A stretch of 35,959 nt of DNA from Akkermansia muciniphila (GTDB lineage Bacteria; Verrucomicrobiota; Verrucomicrobiia; Verrucomicrobiales; Verrucomicrobiaceae), in NCBI GenBank assembly GCA_945882215.1, contig CAMCWM010000035.1:1-35959 (forward strand), written 5' to 3'. The stretch's first letter is position 1, and each line of letters begins with the position of its first letter. The notes under the pieces were generated by a model. The model saw only the letters and a list, made by a program, of their open reading frames with translations, was not told where the DNA came from and ran no database searches. A program made the translations under genes and the position numbers. This document shows, one piece after another, positions 16,301-25,000 of the stretch.

Positions 16301-16979
16301 GCGCATCAGCCCTGCGGGAGCCAGTGCCTGGTCAAGCGGAGGAGGCACCGACATCGAAGATCCTCGGAGCAACGGCGAGATGTCATTCGGCAGCGCAGGT
16401 GCCTCCGCATCGGCTCAGTCGCTGAAATTGCTCCGCGAGAAAAGCTACCAGGACACCTTTGAGATTCCCGGCGAATGGAAGGATGTGATTGCCCAGGGAT
16501 CACCCATTGCATTGGCCGGCTGGCGGTTTCGCGCGGACCCCACGGAGGTGGGCACCCAGGACGGCTGGTTCAAGACGGAGCGCTATGCGGAGGCGGATTG
16601 GGCACCAGTGACAGTGCCCGCGTTCTGGGCGGAGAATGAGGCCATCGGTGATCTCCTGGGCGATGGTTGGTATCGTGTCACTTTCACCGTTCCCGCTGCT
16701 TCGCAGGGCAAGGCAATACGCCTCCTGTTTGCCGGAGTGGACGAGCAGGCATGGGTTTATCTCAACGGACAGCAGATCGGTGAGCACTCCGAGAAGTCAG
16801 AGAAGAAAGCCTACACCGCCTTGTATGATGAGCCGTTTGTTGTCGAAGTGCCAGCCGCGCAGTTGAAGTTCGGCGCACCCAACGTGCTCACGGTGCGCGT
16901 GCATAATCAAGTTCGTGCCGGCGGTATCTGGCGTCCGGTTCATGCCATTGAGGCGCTCCCAGTCAGCAAGACCAATTGA
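13326..16979 (+). CDS. Large exported DUF4838 protein: TPR, DUF4838, CBM9-like, GH2N-like
   Basis: The start at 13326 (MMTRPITAFLATLAFL, cleavage after SAFGA) gives a Sec signal and 1217 residues; an in-frame ATG at 13269 would add a 19-residue polar extension and is less likely. Domains in order are as follows. A TPR-like module occupies about residues 28-185 (MRELAKQRQWSELVAQFKDE, DGASAERDLKMAVEI). The DUF4838 glycosidase-like region occupies about 193-790, with FGGHTWHRAIPSD, the cysteine motif C480-E-C482-E-A-C485, and a TIM-barrel-like centre. A CBM9-like sandwich spans about 845-1020 (EVRALFDEKQIHLRFE). A GH2 N-terminal-like galactose-binding fold spans about 1058-1210 (WYRVTFTVPA, AWVYLNGQQIG, NVLTVRVHNQ). 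No GH2 catalytic domain follows. The likely role is extracytoplasmic glycan processing; the substrate is unknown. Confidence 0.85.
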   Translation: MMTRPITAFLATLAFLVTSAFGAEVEPSLTKMRELAKQRQWSELVAQFKDEDLAAWKNVPAKATEALSLRARAYGALKDGASAERDLKMAVEISPKSGEHWHELGALYADVLGNQEQALAAYEKAFASVGKSMSWLSISATLNTASILLQQGKPQDAQKVMERYDSADLLAMAPIWGDKMRALSEKIADKLSAALLVIVDKGGSEYQIVLPDTFPTPAIQADLQQVARLLQTAFKANGADLPIVAEAARDAAKPSLYLGATAFARSHGVACQGWSYVHKAVGRDIILAGCDESAPGRGSNSANGSAFDRIGTAKAVTDFLQSHLGTRFLFPEQGGFVPLAAVSKVDLLTTPTIEYLPMPRIAVPPTLDVKKTPVLDFDITWPPVVSFYHLAQNRFPAIDSTFGGHTWHRAIPSDEAAFAKHPERFALLGGKRMLTGSQAQVQFCLSNPEVQELLYQDLEKHFKLGFKNVDLGQPDGFRGCECEACTALFGTGSDWSEKIWILNRKLAERAHKAFPDRTVTLSVYAITETLPKTFNSFPPNVQLWMCGTRDHELAAWREFGAPKGFAAYLYYWCPNMMPRYFPMRTPLYVENAAKRLMEAKVQAITRDGNGGTAYGLEGPTYYTMGRMFDGPGVHTAKNLVIEYVSAAFGKAATPMMSFYDQLYNSLEIYSRYMATREDGWNFTDMYGRGHKHLSTPEGIIAFLYPVELIQAMEKQLAMAEKADPNPKVQMRLALVRAEFDYLKDVVTAVHLYNAYQISPDAASLDRLLNAIDGRRAAVDKLFAKDNAPKGWPITLFPPSGHNADTMKLTYDGYQEPYKNSFFNWDTAAKRNAPLPNARRILAGTADGGVTMDSPGWDKIQPQKFASTEVRALFDEKQIHLRFETELPPDASAEVIEKERFEAYLMPAAGTPVTFRLSAGLKPDTRSQAARGLITDMMNLGYGKFDPLWKAEWTHVAEHRPTTNHLRVMMSIPLRSIPPAAVKPDQNWFVNFRRISPAGASAWSSGGGTDIEDPRSNGEMSFGSAGASASAQSLKLLREKSYQDTFEIPGEWKDVIAQGSPIALAGWRFRADPTEVGTQDGWFKTERYAEADWAPVTVPAFWAENEAIGDLLGDGWYRVTFTVPAASQGKAIRLLFAGVDEQAWVYLNGQQIGEHSEKSEKKAYTALYDEPFVVEVPAAQLKFGAPNVLTVRVHNQVRAGGIWRPVHAIEALPVSKTN

Positions 16980-16989
16980 ATATTTCCTC

Positions 16990-17874
16990 ATGAATCGAAG
17001 CCAATTCCTCCAAAGCGCAGCCGCGTCTTTGCTCTCTGCCCCGTTTCACTCCTTGCCCGCCCAACAGGTGAATAGGGTCTATCTCGACTCCATTGGCTTG
17101 CAGCTCTACACCCTGCGGCATCTTTTGAAAGAGGACGTCGTGGGCACCATCAAGGCCGTGAAGGACATGGGCTACAAGCAGGTCGAGCCGTATGAGTTTC
17201 CCAAATACAAAAAGCCGATCGAGGCCGCCAGGGACATCGGACTTTCGGTGCATTCGACCCATATCCAGTGGAACTCGGTGCTCAATCCCAGTGCGCCTGA
17301 CACGCCCGCCTTTGCGAAGGTGCTCGAAGAAGCCCGGGCAGCAAAGATCAAGCATCTCGTGATCCCTACCATCGAGCCCAAGGACCGCCCGACGCTCGAT
17401 GGCTACAAACGCGCAGCCGAGAAGATGAACCGTGCTGCCACCGAGGCCAAGGCGGCTGGCATTCAACTCGCCTATCACAATCACACCTTCGAGTTCGATC
17501 CCATGGAAGGCGGCAAAGCAGGCTTCGATGTGTTGATGGAGGAGTTTAGCGCCGACATGCTTTTCGAGGTCGATGCGTTCTGGGTGCATCTCGGCAAACG
17601 CGATCCCGCGAAACTGATTCGCTCCCTGAAGAGCCGGGTGACGCAGGTGCATCTCAAGGACCTCTCTGCCGGTGTCAAACTGCCCGAGAAAATCGAAGGC
17701 TGGTGGAGCCTGCCCGTCGAGGCCTTTGCGTCCTCGGGCGATGGCATCATTCCTGTGAATCCGATCATCGAGGCCGCGAAAGAAGCCGGCGTCCAGTATT
17801 GCCATGTAGAACAGGACCTTTCGCACGACGCCCTGGCCAGCATTCGCCGGAGCTTGAACTACCTCCGGTCCTGA
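16990..17874 (+). CDS. Exported xylose-isomerase-like TIM barrel (sugar phosphate isomerase/epimerase family)
   Basis: This encodes 294 residues starting 10 bases after the preceding stop. The frame is open upstream but only inside the previous gene. MNRSQFLQSAAASLLSAPFHSL looks like an export signal, which is unusual for sugar isomerases in general but common in PVC genomes. The body is the AP_endonuc_2 fold (PF01261): IGLQLYTLRHLLKED at the first strand, the YHNHTFEF motif around residue 163, FEVDAFWVH around 193, VTQVHLKDL around 220 and CHVEQD near 272. These supply the Glu, Asp, His and Glu that usually bind the divalent metal. It could be a 3-keto-glycoside hydrolase or epimerase-type enzyme, since several exported members act that way, but sequence alone does not decide. 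Confidence 0.85.
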   Translation: MNRSQFLQSAAASLLSAPFHSLPAQQVNRVYLDSIGLQLYTLRHLLKEDVVGTIKAVKDMGYKQVEPYEFPKYKKPIEAARDIGLSVHSTHIQWNSVLNPSAPDTPAFAKVLEEARAAKIKHLVIPTIEPKDRPTLDGYKRAAEKMNRAATEAKAAGIQLAYHNHTFEFDPMEGGKAGFDVLMEEFSADMLFEVDAFWVHLGKRDPAKLIRSLKSRVTQVHLKDLSAGVKLPEKIEGWWSLPVEAFASSGDGIIPVNPIIEAAKEAGVQYCHVEQDLSHDALASIRRSLNYLRS

Positions 17875-17879
17875 TTTTT
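17847..17879 (+). terminator. Weak terminator-like hairpin at the end of the TIM-barrel gene
   Basis: ccggag (17847-17852) can pair with ctccgg (17863-17868) over a 10-base loop, followed six bases later by a run of five T (17875-17879). It overlaps the last codons of the gene and the stem is short, so it may act only as a weak or partial terminator, or be chance. Confidence 0.3.
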
Positions 17880-17905
17880 CCGACAAACTCAGCCACCAAC
17901 CGACC

Positions 17906-18580
17906 ATGAAACCAATGCCATTCACAGCCATACTGCTCCTTTCCGTCCTCGCGATGAGCCACGCTTGGTCACAAGAGCTCTACGACTACAAAAAGCCGCG
18001 CGAGTCGCAGAACTGGACCAGCATCTCGCTCAAGACCAAAACCGCCAACGGCCCTGATTTGCCGCTCGTCCTGCTCATCGGCGATTCGATTGCGGTGCGC
18101 TATTCCTCTGAAGTCGGCTCGGCGCTCAAGGACAAGGCTTACGTCTCACTTCTCGGCACCTCGAAGGCGGTGGGTGATCCGGCCCTGATCGATGAGATCA
18201 AGCTCGTGCTGCGGCAGAATGTTTACTCGATCATCCACTTCAACTTCGGACTGCATGGTGACGTCGCTGACCTGCGCGACGGATTGGCGGAGGTCATTGC
18301 GACGATGAAACGCCACGCACCCAACGCCAAACTCATCTGGGCCACGACCACGCCCTGCCAGCAGAAAGACGACGCGCCGGACGCCAAAGTCATCGAGAAG
18401 AACAAGGCCTCTGACGAAATCATCGCCAAAGCGGGGATCACCCATGTGAACGATCTCTACACGCTGGTCACCAAGCACCCTACGAAGCTATGGGACGCTG
18501 GCGGCGTGCATTACACAGCGGAAGGCACGGCGATTCAGTCCAAACAGGTCGCGCAGGCCATCACACCGCTTTTGCCATGA
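17906..18580 (+). CDS. Secreted SGNH/GDSL-type hydrolase
   Basis: This encodes 224 residues with the signal MKPMPFTAILLLSVLAMSHA. SGNH blocks are recognisable: LVLLIGDSIAVRY with nucleophile Ser61 in Gly-Asp-Ser, Gly84 in the second block, Asn113 in HFNFGLHG, and a C-terminal WDAGGVHYTAEG with His202. The catalytic Asp of this last block is normally three residues before the His; here the nearest Asp (Asp197) is five before it. The expected reaction is ester hydrolysis, for example deacetylation of a sugar, outside the cytoplasm. The stop overlaps the ATG of the ceramidase-like gene (ATGA at 18577), so the two are probably translated together. Confidence 0.85.
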   Translation: MKPMPFTAILLLSVLAMSHAWSQELYDYKKPRESQNWTSISLKTKTANGPDLPLVLLIGDSIAVRYSSEVGSALKDKAYVSLLGTSKAVGDPALIDEIKLVLRQNVYSIIHFNFGLHGDVADLRDGLAEVIATMKRHAPNAKLIWATTTPCQQKDDAPDAKVIEKNKASDEIIAKAGITHVNDLYTLVTKHPTKLWDAGGVHYTAEGTAIQSKQVAQAITPLLP

Positions 18581-19884
18581 CGAAACTTTTCCTCACCGTC
18601 TGCCTCCTTGCGTCTTTGGTCAGCACCTTGCCCGCGCAGGACTCCGCACCGCTCCTCGCAGGCACTGCCAAAGTCGAAATCACGCCGACAGCCGAGCAAG
18701 CGGTCAATCTCGCGGGTCAGCCACTGCAACTCCGTGATCCCTTGTTTGCGCGGGTGCTGGTGTTGAAGACGCCGCAGACCTCCGTGGCCATCGTCTCCGT
18801 CGATCTCATCGTTTTCGCTTCCAAGAAGGTCATCGACGAAGCCAAGGCCAAGTGGGGCGTGAACCACATCATCCTCTGCGCCACGCACACCCATGCCGCG
18901 CCTGCGGCAAAGGGCATGATCATCAAACCACCCGCTGCTCCTGACTGGACACGCAGCCCCAAGGCCCCTGCCGAGGTCATCGACTGGCCGGGCCTTTCCG
19001 CAGACCCCTGGTATGCGGCCACGGAAGCGAAGGTTGTCGCCGCCATTGGTCAGGCGATGCAGAATCTTTTTCCGGCACGCATGGTCGCAGGCAAAGGACC
19101 GTTCGAGAGCGCTTACATGGCCCACAATCGGCGGCTCATCCGCGCGGGCATCGTCAGCGCCATGTGGGAGAATCCGGATCGACGTCCCACGAAGCCCGTT
19201 GACCCCACCGTCGGCGTGATCCGCATTGACGACATGAGCGGTAAGCCCCGTGCCTTCGCCGTGCAGTATGCCTGCCATCCGGTAACTCTCATGGGGGCCG
19301 GTGCTGTCTCCCGCGACTACCCGGGAGCCCTGGTCGATCACATCGAGGAACAACTCGGCCCCGATTGCATGGCTCTGTTTCTCCAAGGTGCCTCCGGCGA
19401 TCTGGATCCCTATGATTTGCACAATCTCCGGGGCGCAAATCGCTTCAATATCGCCAAACAAGCCGGCATTTCGCTGGCCAAGGGTGCCTTGCAAATCGCT
19501 CGCGACCTCAAGCCGCAGCCGCCCACTGCCATCGCGGTGAAGGAAAGCCTGCTCACCATTCCGAATCGCCATGGCAACCTCAGAACGGAGGTCGGACTCC
19601 TCACCGTGGCCTTCAATCGAGACCTCGCCCTCGTCGCCATCCCCGGCGAGCCCTTCATTCAGCATCAGCTTGATCTCACCGCGAGATCACCCATCGCGAA
19701 CACCTTCATCCTCGGCCTCGCTTATCACGGCAAAGGAACGCCATTCGTCGTCTATATCCCCACCGCCCAAGCCGTGAAGGAAGGCGGTTACGGAGCCGCC
19801 GAGTGCAGCTTCCTCGCGGCGGATGCCGGTGAGCGGCTGTTGAACACCGCCGTGGCAGATTTGCAGGCGATCATCGCTCATTGA
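18577..19884 (+). CDS. Neutral/alkaline ceramidase-like hydrolase, short form
   Basis: The ATG at 18577 overlaps the preceding stop and gives 435 residues with the signal MTKLFLTVCLLASLVSTLPA. The fold is that of the neutral/alkaline non-lysosomal ceramidase N-terminal domain (PF04734): AGTAKVEITPT after the signal, CATHTHAAP with His104 and His106 as probable zinc ligands, QYACHPVTLMG with His234, QGASGDLDPYD around 270-280, and a C-terminal GYGAAECSF segment. Classical ceramidases are about 650-760 residues with an added C-terminal immunoglobulin-like domain that is missing here. Such short forms are frequent in PVC bacteria and need not act on ceramide; amide or ester bonds of other substrates are possible. 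Confidence 0.85.
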   Translation: MTKLFLTVCLLASLVSTLPAQDSAPLLAGTAKVEITPTAEQAVNLAGQPLQLRDPLFARVLVLKTPQTSVAIVSVDLIVFASKKVIDEAKAKWGVNHIILCATHTHAAPAAKGMIIKPPAAPDWTRSPKAPAEVIDWPGLSADPWYAATEAKVVAAIGQAMQNLFPARMVAGKGPFESAYMAHNRRLIRAGIVSAMWENPDRRPTKPVDPTVGVIRIDDMSGKPRAFAVQYACHPVTLMGAGAVSRDYPGALVDHIEEQLGPDCMALFLQGASGDLDPYDLHNLRGANRFNIAKQAGISLAKGALQIARDLKPQPPTAIAVKESLLTIPNRHGNLRTEVGLLTVAFNRDLALVAIPGEPFIQHQLDLTARSPIANTFILGLAYHGKGTPFVVYIPTAQAVKEGGYGAAECSFLAADAGERLLNTAVADLQAIIAH

Positions 19885-19956
19885 ACAGGGTGGAATCACT
19901 TTAACCGACCAAGCATGAAACACATTTTCCGCATCCCTGAGTCCCACGACAAAAAC

Positions 19957-22023
19957 ATGAAGACCCGACTCCCATTTTTCTGTCTCTTATCATTACGTCG
20001 TTTGCTTCTCCTCGCGCTGCTGCTCGGCCACGCGGCAGCCGTTGGTGCGGATGATTTGACGGTGCTGCCGCCATTGGTGGACGGAGTCGCGCCGGTCGGG
20101 CTGCTGGAGGCGCAGTTGAAGAAACTCGCCTTTGCCGCGCTGGACCGCCGCGACACGGACTACGAGAAGATCAAAACTCCGGCGGATGTCGCCGCGTGGC
20201 AGCAGAGGCAACGCGCGAGCTTCCTGGCGGCGCTGGGCGGGCTGCCGGAGCGCACGCCTTTGAATGCGAAAGTGACGGGGCAGCGCGATTTCGGCACCTA
20301 TCGGATGGAGAAGGTTCTGTTTGAAAGCCAGCCGGGCTTCCTGGTCTCCGGCTTGCTCTATCTCCCGCCCGGGGCCGGGCCGCATCCGGCGGTGCTCATG
20401 CCGTGCGGGCACACGGCGATCGCCAAGGCGGGCGAAGTCTATCAGAAGGCCTCCATCAGCCTCGTCCACGCGGGTGTCGCGGTCTTTTGCTTCGATCCCA
20501 TCGGCCAGGGTGAAAGGCGGCATTACCGGCAGCCGGATGGCAAGGCGGAGTTCGAAAGTCCCACGAGCGAACATCAACTGATGGGCATCTCCGGGACTCC
20601 GGTGGGCCTCAGTCTGGCGCGGACGATGATTTGGGATGGCATCCGCGCTCTCGATTACCTCCAGAGCCGGCAGGACATCCGGGGTGACCGCCTCGGCTGC
20701 ACCGGCGTCTCTGGTGGTGGGACCATGACCAGCTACTTGATGGCGCTGGACGAGCGCATCGTCGCGGCTGCGCCTGCCTGTTACCTCACCGGCTTCCGGC
20801 GGCTGCTGGAAACCATCGGTCCACAGGACTTCGAGCAAAATCACTTTGGTCAGATCACCGCCGGCCTGGACCAGTCCGACTATGTGCTCATGAGCGCGCC
20901 ACGGCCGGTGCTCATCATGGCGGCGACGAAGGATTTTTTCGACATCCAGGGCGCGTGGAATGTGTTCCGTGAGAGCAAGCGCGTTTACGGCAGGCTTGGG
21001 CTTCCGGAGCGCGTCGAACTGGTCGAGGCGGACACAAAACACGATCTCGCCATCGAGATGCGCGAGGCTTCCGCGCGGTGGTTCCGCCGCTGGCTCGCGG
21101 GCCGCGACGATGCGTGGCGGGAGCCCGCGTTCGAGATTTTGCCGGAGCAGGAAATCCTCTGCACGCCGGAGGGCGATGTGCTGCGCCAGCCCGGAGCGCG
21201 TTCCTTTTTCGATCTTATCGCGGCGGTGGCCGATCCACTCACTGCGGAACGCCAGCGCTTCTGGCAGTCCAGCACGCGACCTGTCGCGCTCGCGAAAGTG
21301 CGCGACCTAGCGCGGATTCGTCCGCTCGCGGAACTGCCGCCCTTCACGATGATCACCGGGGATACAATCCAGCGCGGGCAGGTGCGCATCGAGAAGCTGA
21401 CCCTGCGCAACGCCAAAGGCACCGTGCTTCCCGCACTCTTGTTTCATCCACCCGGCGCCAGCACCGGGTTCAGGCTCTACCTGCACGAAGATGGAAAAGG
21501 AGCGGCAGCCGGGCCGGGCGGAACTCTCGAAACCTTCGCCCACGCCGGTGAAACCGTGCTGGCCGTGGACCTGCGCGGCCTGGGTGAAATGCAGCGGAGC
21601 AAGCGGGCGGCGGGTTTAGCAGCACTTCAGGAGCCAAACTGGAAGTCCGCCACGCTCGCCTATTTGCTCGGCCAATCGTTGGTCGGCATGCGGACTGAGG
21701 ACATCCTCGCCTGCGGACGATTCGCCTCGGAAAAATGGAATCAAGGCCACCCGGTTCACCTCACTGGCATCGGCGAAACGGGCATCCCCGCACTTCACGC
21801 CGCCGCCTTGGAGCCGCAACTTTTCGCCAGCACACGTCTCGAGCGCACCCTGCGCACCTGGGCCGATGTCTGTTCCTCGATGCGCACGCGGAACCAGCAG
21901 ATCAACACCGTCCACGGTGCGATGCGATTCTACGATCTGCCGGATTTGGTTGCCCTATTGCCCGCCGACAAGTTGGTGCTGCACGAGCCCGTGGATGCGG
22001 CGGGCCAGGTGAAGAAGGACTAA
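19957..22023 (+). CDS. Secreted alpha/beta hydrolase (acetylxylan-esterase-like) with degenerate second hydrolase domain
   Basis: The start at 19957 (MKTRLPFFCLLS) gives a Sec signal ending AAAVGA and 688 residues; an in-frame ATG at 19915 would add 14 polar residues. The first domain (to about residue 380) resembles acetylxylan esterase or the Abhydrolase_7-type group: PHPAVLMPCGH, then FDPIGQGER, the nucleophile elbow CTGVSGGG with Ser252, an acid at Asp326 or Asp329 (AATKDFFD) and His362 (ADTKHDL). The second part (about 430-688) again looks like an alpha/beta hydrolase core, with VLAVDLRGLGE and HLTGIGETG at the elbow position, but without a serine nucleophile. It probably removes ester groups from glycans outside the cytoplasm. 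The signal-peptide DNA is nearly the same as that of the gene at 25235. Confidence 0.8.
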   Translation: MKTRLPFFCLLSLRRLLLLALLLGHAAAVGADDLTVLPPLVDGVAPVGLLEAQLKKLAFAALDRRDTDYEKIKTPADVAAWQQRQRASFLAALGGLPERTPLNAKVTGQRDFGTYRMEKVLFESQPGFLVSGLLYLPPGAGPHPAVLMPCGHTAIAKAGEVYQKASISLVHAGVAVFCFDPIGQGERRHYRQPDGKAEFESPTSEHQLMGISGTPVGLSLARTMIWDGIRALDYLQSRQDIRGDRLGCTGVSGGGTMTSYLMALDERIVAAAPACYLTGFRRLLETIGPQDFEQNHFGQITAGLDQSDYVLMSAPRPVLIMAATKDFFDIQGAWNVFRESKRVYGRLGLPERVELVEADTKHDLAIEMREASARWFRRWLAGRDDAWREPAFEILPEQEILCTPEGDVLRQPGARSFFDLIAAVADPLTAERQRFWQSSTRPVALAKVRDLARIRPLAELPPFTMITGDTIQRGQVRIEKLTLRNAKGTVLPALLFHPPGASTGFRLYLHEDGKGAAAGPGGTLETFAHAGETVLAVDLRGLGEMQRSKRAAGLAALQEPNWKSATLAYLLGQSLVGMRTEDILACGRFASEKWNQGHPVHLTGIGETGIPALHAAALEPQLFASTRLERTLRTWADVCSSMRTRNQQINTVHGAMRFYDLPDLVALLPADKLVLHEPVDAAGQVKKD

Positions 22024-22049
22024 ATGAGTCATCCCCAACTCAATCATCT

Positions 22050-25000
22050 ATGAAACACACGCTCACGCTCCTCCTCGCGCTTTTCATCACACGCAGCGCA
22101 CTCGCCGAATCGTATCTCGTCGAGAACGGCCAGCCGCGGGCGGAGATTGTCATCAGTGACAAACCCTTGCGCACAGTGCGGCTGGCGGCGCAAGAGTTGC
22201 AGAATAGCATACTGAAAATCAGCGGAGCAAGGCTGCCCATCGTCACGCAACCGTCCAGCAAGGCGGTGAAGGTGTTCATCGGAGCCAGTGCGCACTCGCC
22301 GGTGAAGGCGGAGGGGCTGGTGCATGGCGCGTATCGCATCGCCACCGGGGCGGATTGGATGGCACTTATCGGCGAGGACACGGAGTTCATACCCATCGAG
22401 CCGTGGGCGAAGCACAATGCGGAGATCGTGAATGGCAAGGCCCAGGGCGAGTGGAACCAGATCACGGGGGCGCTTTGGGGCCTGCCCAATCTGCTGATTT
22501 ATAAGAGCCGCTTCACGCTGCCTGGTGACATCGGCCGGCCCACGGCGCAGGCTGCGGAAAAGGCCGCGCCTTTGCAGATGTGGGATCAAGACGAGCGCGG
22601 CTCATTCAACGCGGTGTGCGGCTTCCTCATGAAGCTCGGGGTGCGCTGGTATCTGCCGGGGGAACTCGGCGAGGTGCTGCCGGATTTGAAAACGATCCCG
22701 CTGCCGAAGCTCGACGAGACGGTGCGGCCCGACTTCGAGCAGCGGCGCTTCAGCTACCACGGCGGCGTGCATGGGCCAAACAATGCCATGTGGTTCATGC
22801 GGCTCGGTGTGCGCGATCCTTACGGCATCCAGGACGCCCACGGGCTCGATACGATGACAAATCACGCGGAGGTCTTCGCAGCGCATCCAGACTGGTTCGC
22901 GATGTATGGCGGCAAGCGGCGCTTTGAACCGAGGGCGAACAATCAGCTCTGTTACTCGAATGAGGAACTGTTTCAGGAAGCGGTGCGCTATGTCCGTGCG
23001 CAGTTCGATCACTTCAAAATGAACATGGTCTCGGTGATGCCGCCGGACGGCTACACGGCCATCTGCCAGTGCGAGAAGTGCCAGGGCAAAGATTCGCCCG
23101 AGCGCGATCAGGGCGGCCTCGCCTCGGACTATGTGTGGGGCTTCGTGAACCGTGTCGCGAAGGAAGTGCGCAAGACGCATCCGCACGGCAAGGTGCTGAA
23201 CTGCGCTTATGGCATCTATTCGCTGCCACCGCTGAAGATCGACAAGCTGGAACCCAATGTCGTCGTCTCCATCGTCGGCGCACGCGTGCCGAGGAACAAC
23301 AAGCCGGAGCAGCAGGCGGCGTTTCGGCAGTTGCGCGAGAGCTGGGTGGCGAAGACGCACAACCCGATCATCAATTTCGAAAACTATCCCTTCATCGACC
23401 GCGGCTGGTATCTGCCCGCCTTCACCCCGCACGCGATGGGCGAGAGCACGAACGCCACCAAAGGCATCTCTCACGGCGAAGACATCTCCCTCACCGTGCC
23501 ACAGGAGCCCAGCACGGTGGGCATCGGCTTCAATCACTTCCAGATCTACTTCACTGCGCGGATGTATTGGGGCGGCAAGGACGCCGACGTGGACGCGATG
23601 TTCCGCGAATACTGCCGCCTTTTCTACGGCCCTGCGGAAACGGAGATGCGCGCCTTCCTTGAATACTGTGAGGCCAACTGGCAGGAGATGGAAAAGGAAA
23701 AACTGAAAGCCGACGAAGCGCTTGCCCTTTTCGACAAAGCGAAGGCGAAGGCCGATGCCGCGAGTGTGTATGGCAAACGCATCGCCCTCATCGACGACTT
23801 CCTCAAAGGGCTGCGCAACAAAAGCCAGCAGCTCGGCAAAGTTCGCGGCCCGGTGCCCGTGCTGAGGCTGGTCGGCGAGGCGCGCAGCAAGATCGTCATC
23901 GATGGCAGGCTCGATGACGAAGCGTGGAAGAACGCTTTTCCCTCTGCCACCTGCACTTTGCGCGAGCTGCAAACGGGACGCCCGCCCACCTTTGGCACCA
24001 CGGTGAAATCCACCTGGCTCGGCCATGACCTCTACTTTGCCATCCGCTGCGACGAACGCCGTGGCGAGAAACCCAACATCGGCACCACGAAGGAAGACGA
24101 CGGCGCTATTTGGTATGGCGATGCCGTCGAGCTGCTGCTCGAAACCGAATCGCGCTCATATTACCAGATCGCCATCAGCCCTAGCGGAGCCGTGGTGGAC
24201 CTGGATCGCGGAGCCTCGCGCGACAAATGGTTCACTTGGGACTCGAACGCCGAAGTCGCGACGCACATCGCCGACGATCACTGGACCATCGAGATCCGTC
24301 TGCCGATCACACAGGATGAGAATGATCCGCTGCACCAGGTCATCGGCAGCAGGCCCAACAAGAGCCTGCCTTGGCATATCAACCTCTGCCGCCAGCGCAT
24401 CCGCGAAGATGGCGCGGAATACTCCGCCTTTTCGCCGACCGGCACCGACGGCTTCCACGAGGTGATGAAGTTCGCGACCTTCTACGATGGCAACAGCTTC
24501 GAGTTCGACCACGGCCCGGCGGACGACGACTTCCTGGAAAAGACGCGCATCGCCGCCGACTTCGCTCGCACCGGCAAGCGCGAGGAAGCCCTCGCTGCCT
24601 ACACAGCCGCCGCCGAGGGCAAGATCACCGACCTGCAAAAGTCCCACGCGCTGGAACTCGCCGCCCAGTTTGCCATTCACCAGCGCCAGCCGGACCTAGC
24701 CGCAGAACTCATCCTCCGCATCCCCATTGAGGCTGTGAAAAAGGCCGCTGAGATGGATCACCTTCTCAACACCTACAAGGCACCCGAGATCATCGCCCGA
24801 TTCGGCGCGGAGGATTTTTCCAAGTGGCCGTTCTGGAAACGCGGTGCTGGCCTTTATGCACGAGGCCGCGCCTATTCCATCACCAAAACCGGCGACAAAG
24901 CCGAAGGCGACCTTACAGCCGCGCTGGATTGGATCAGTGAACCGCGGACGCGAGACGCGATTTGGGAAGCCGTCGGCCACAATCGGGAAGTTAACCTCAA

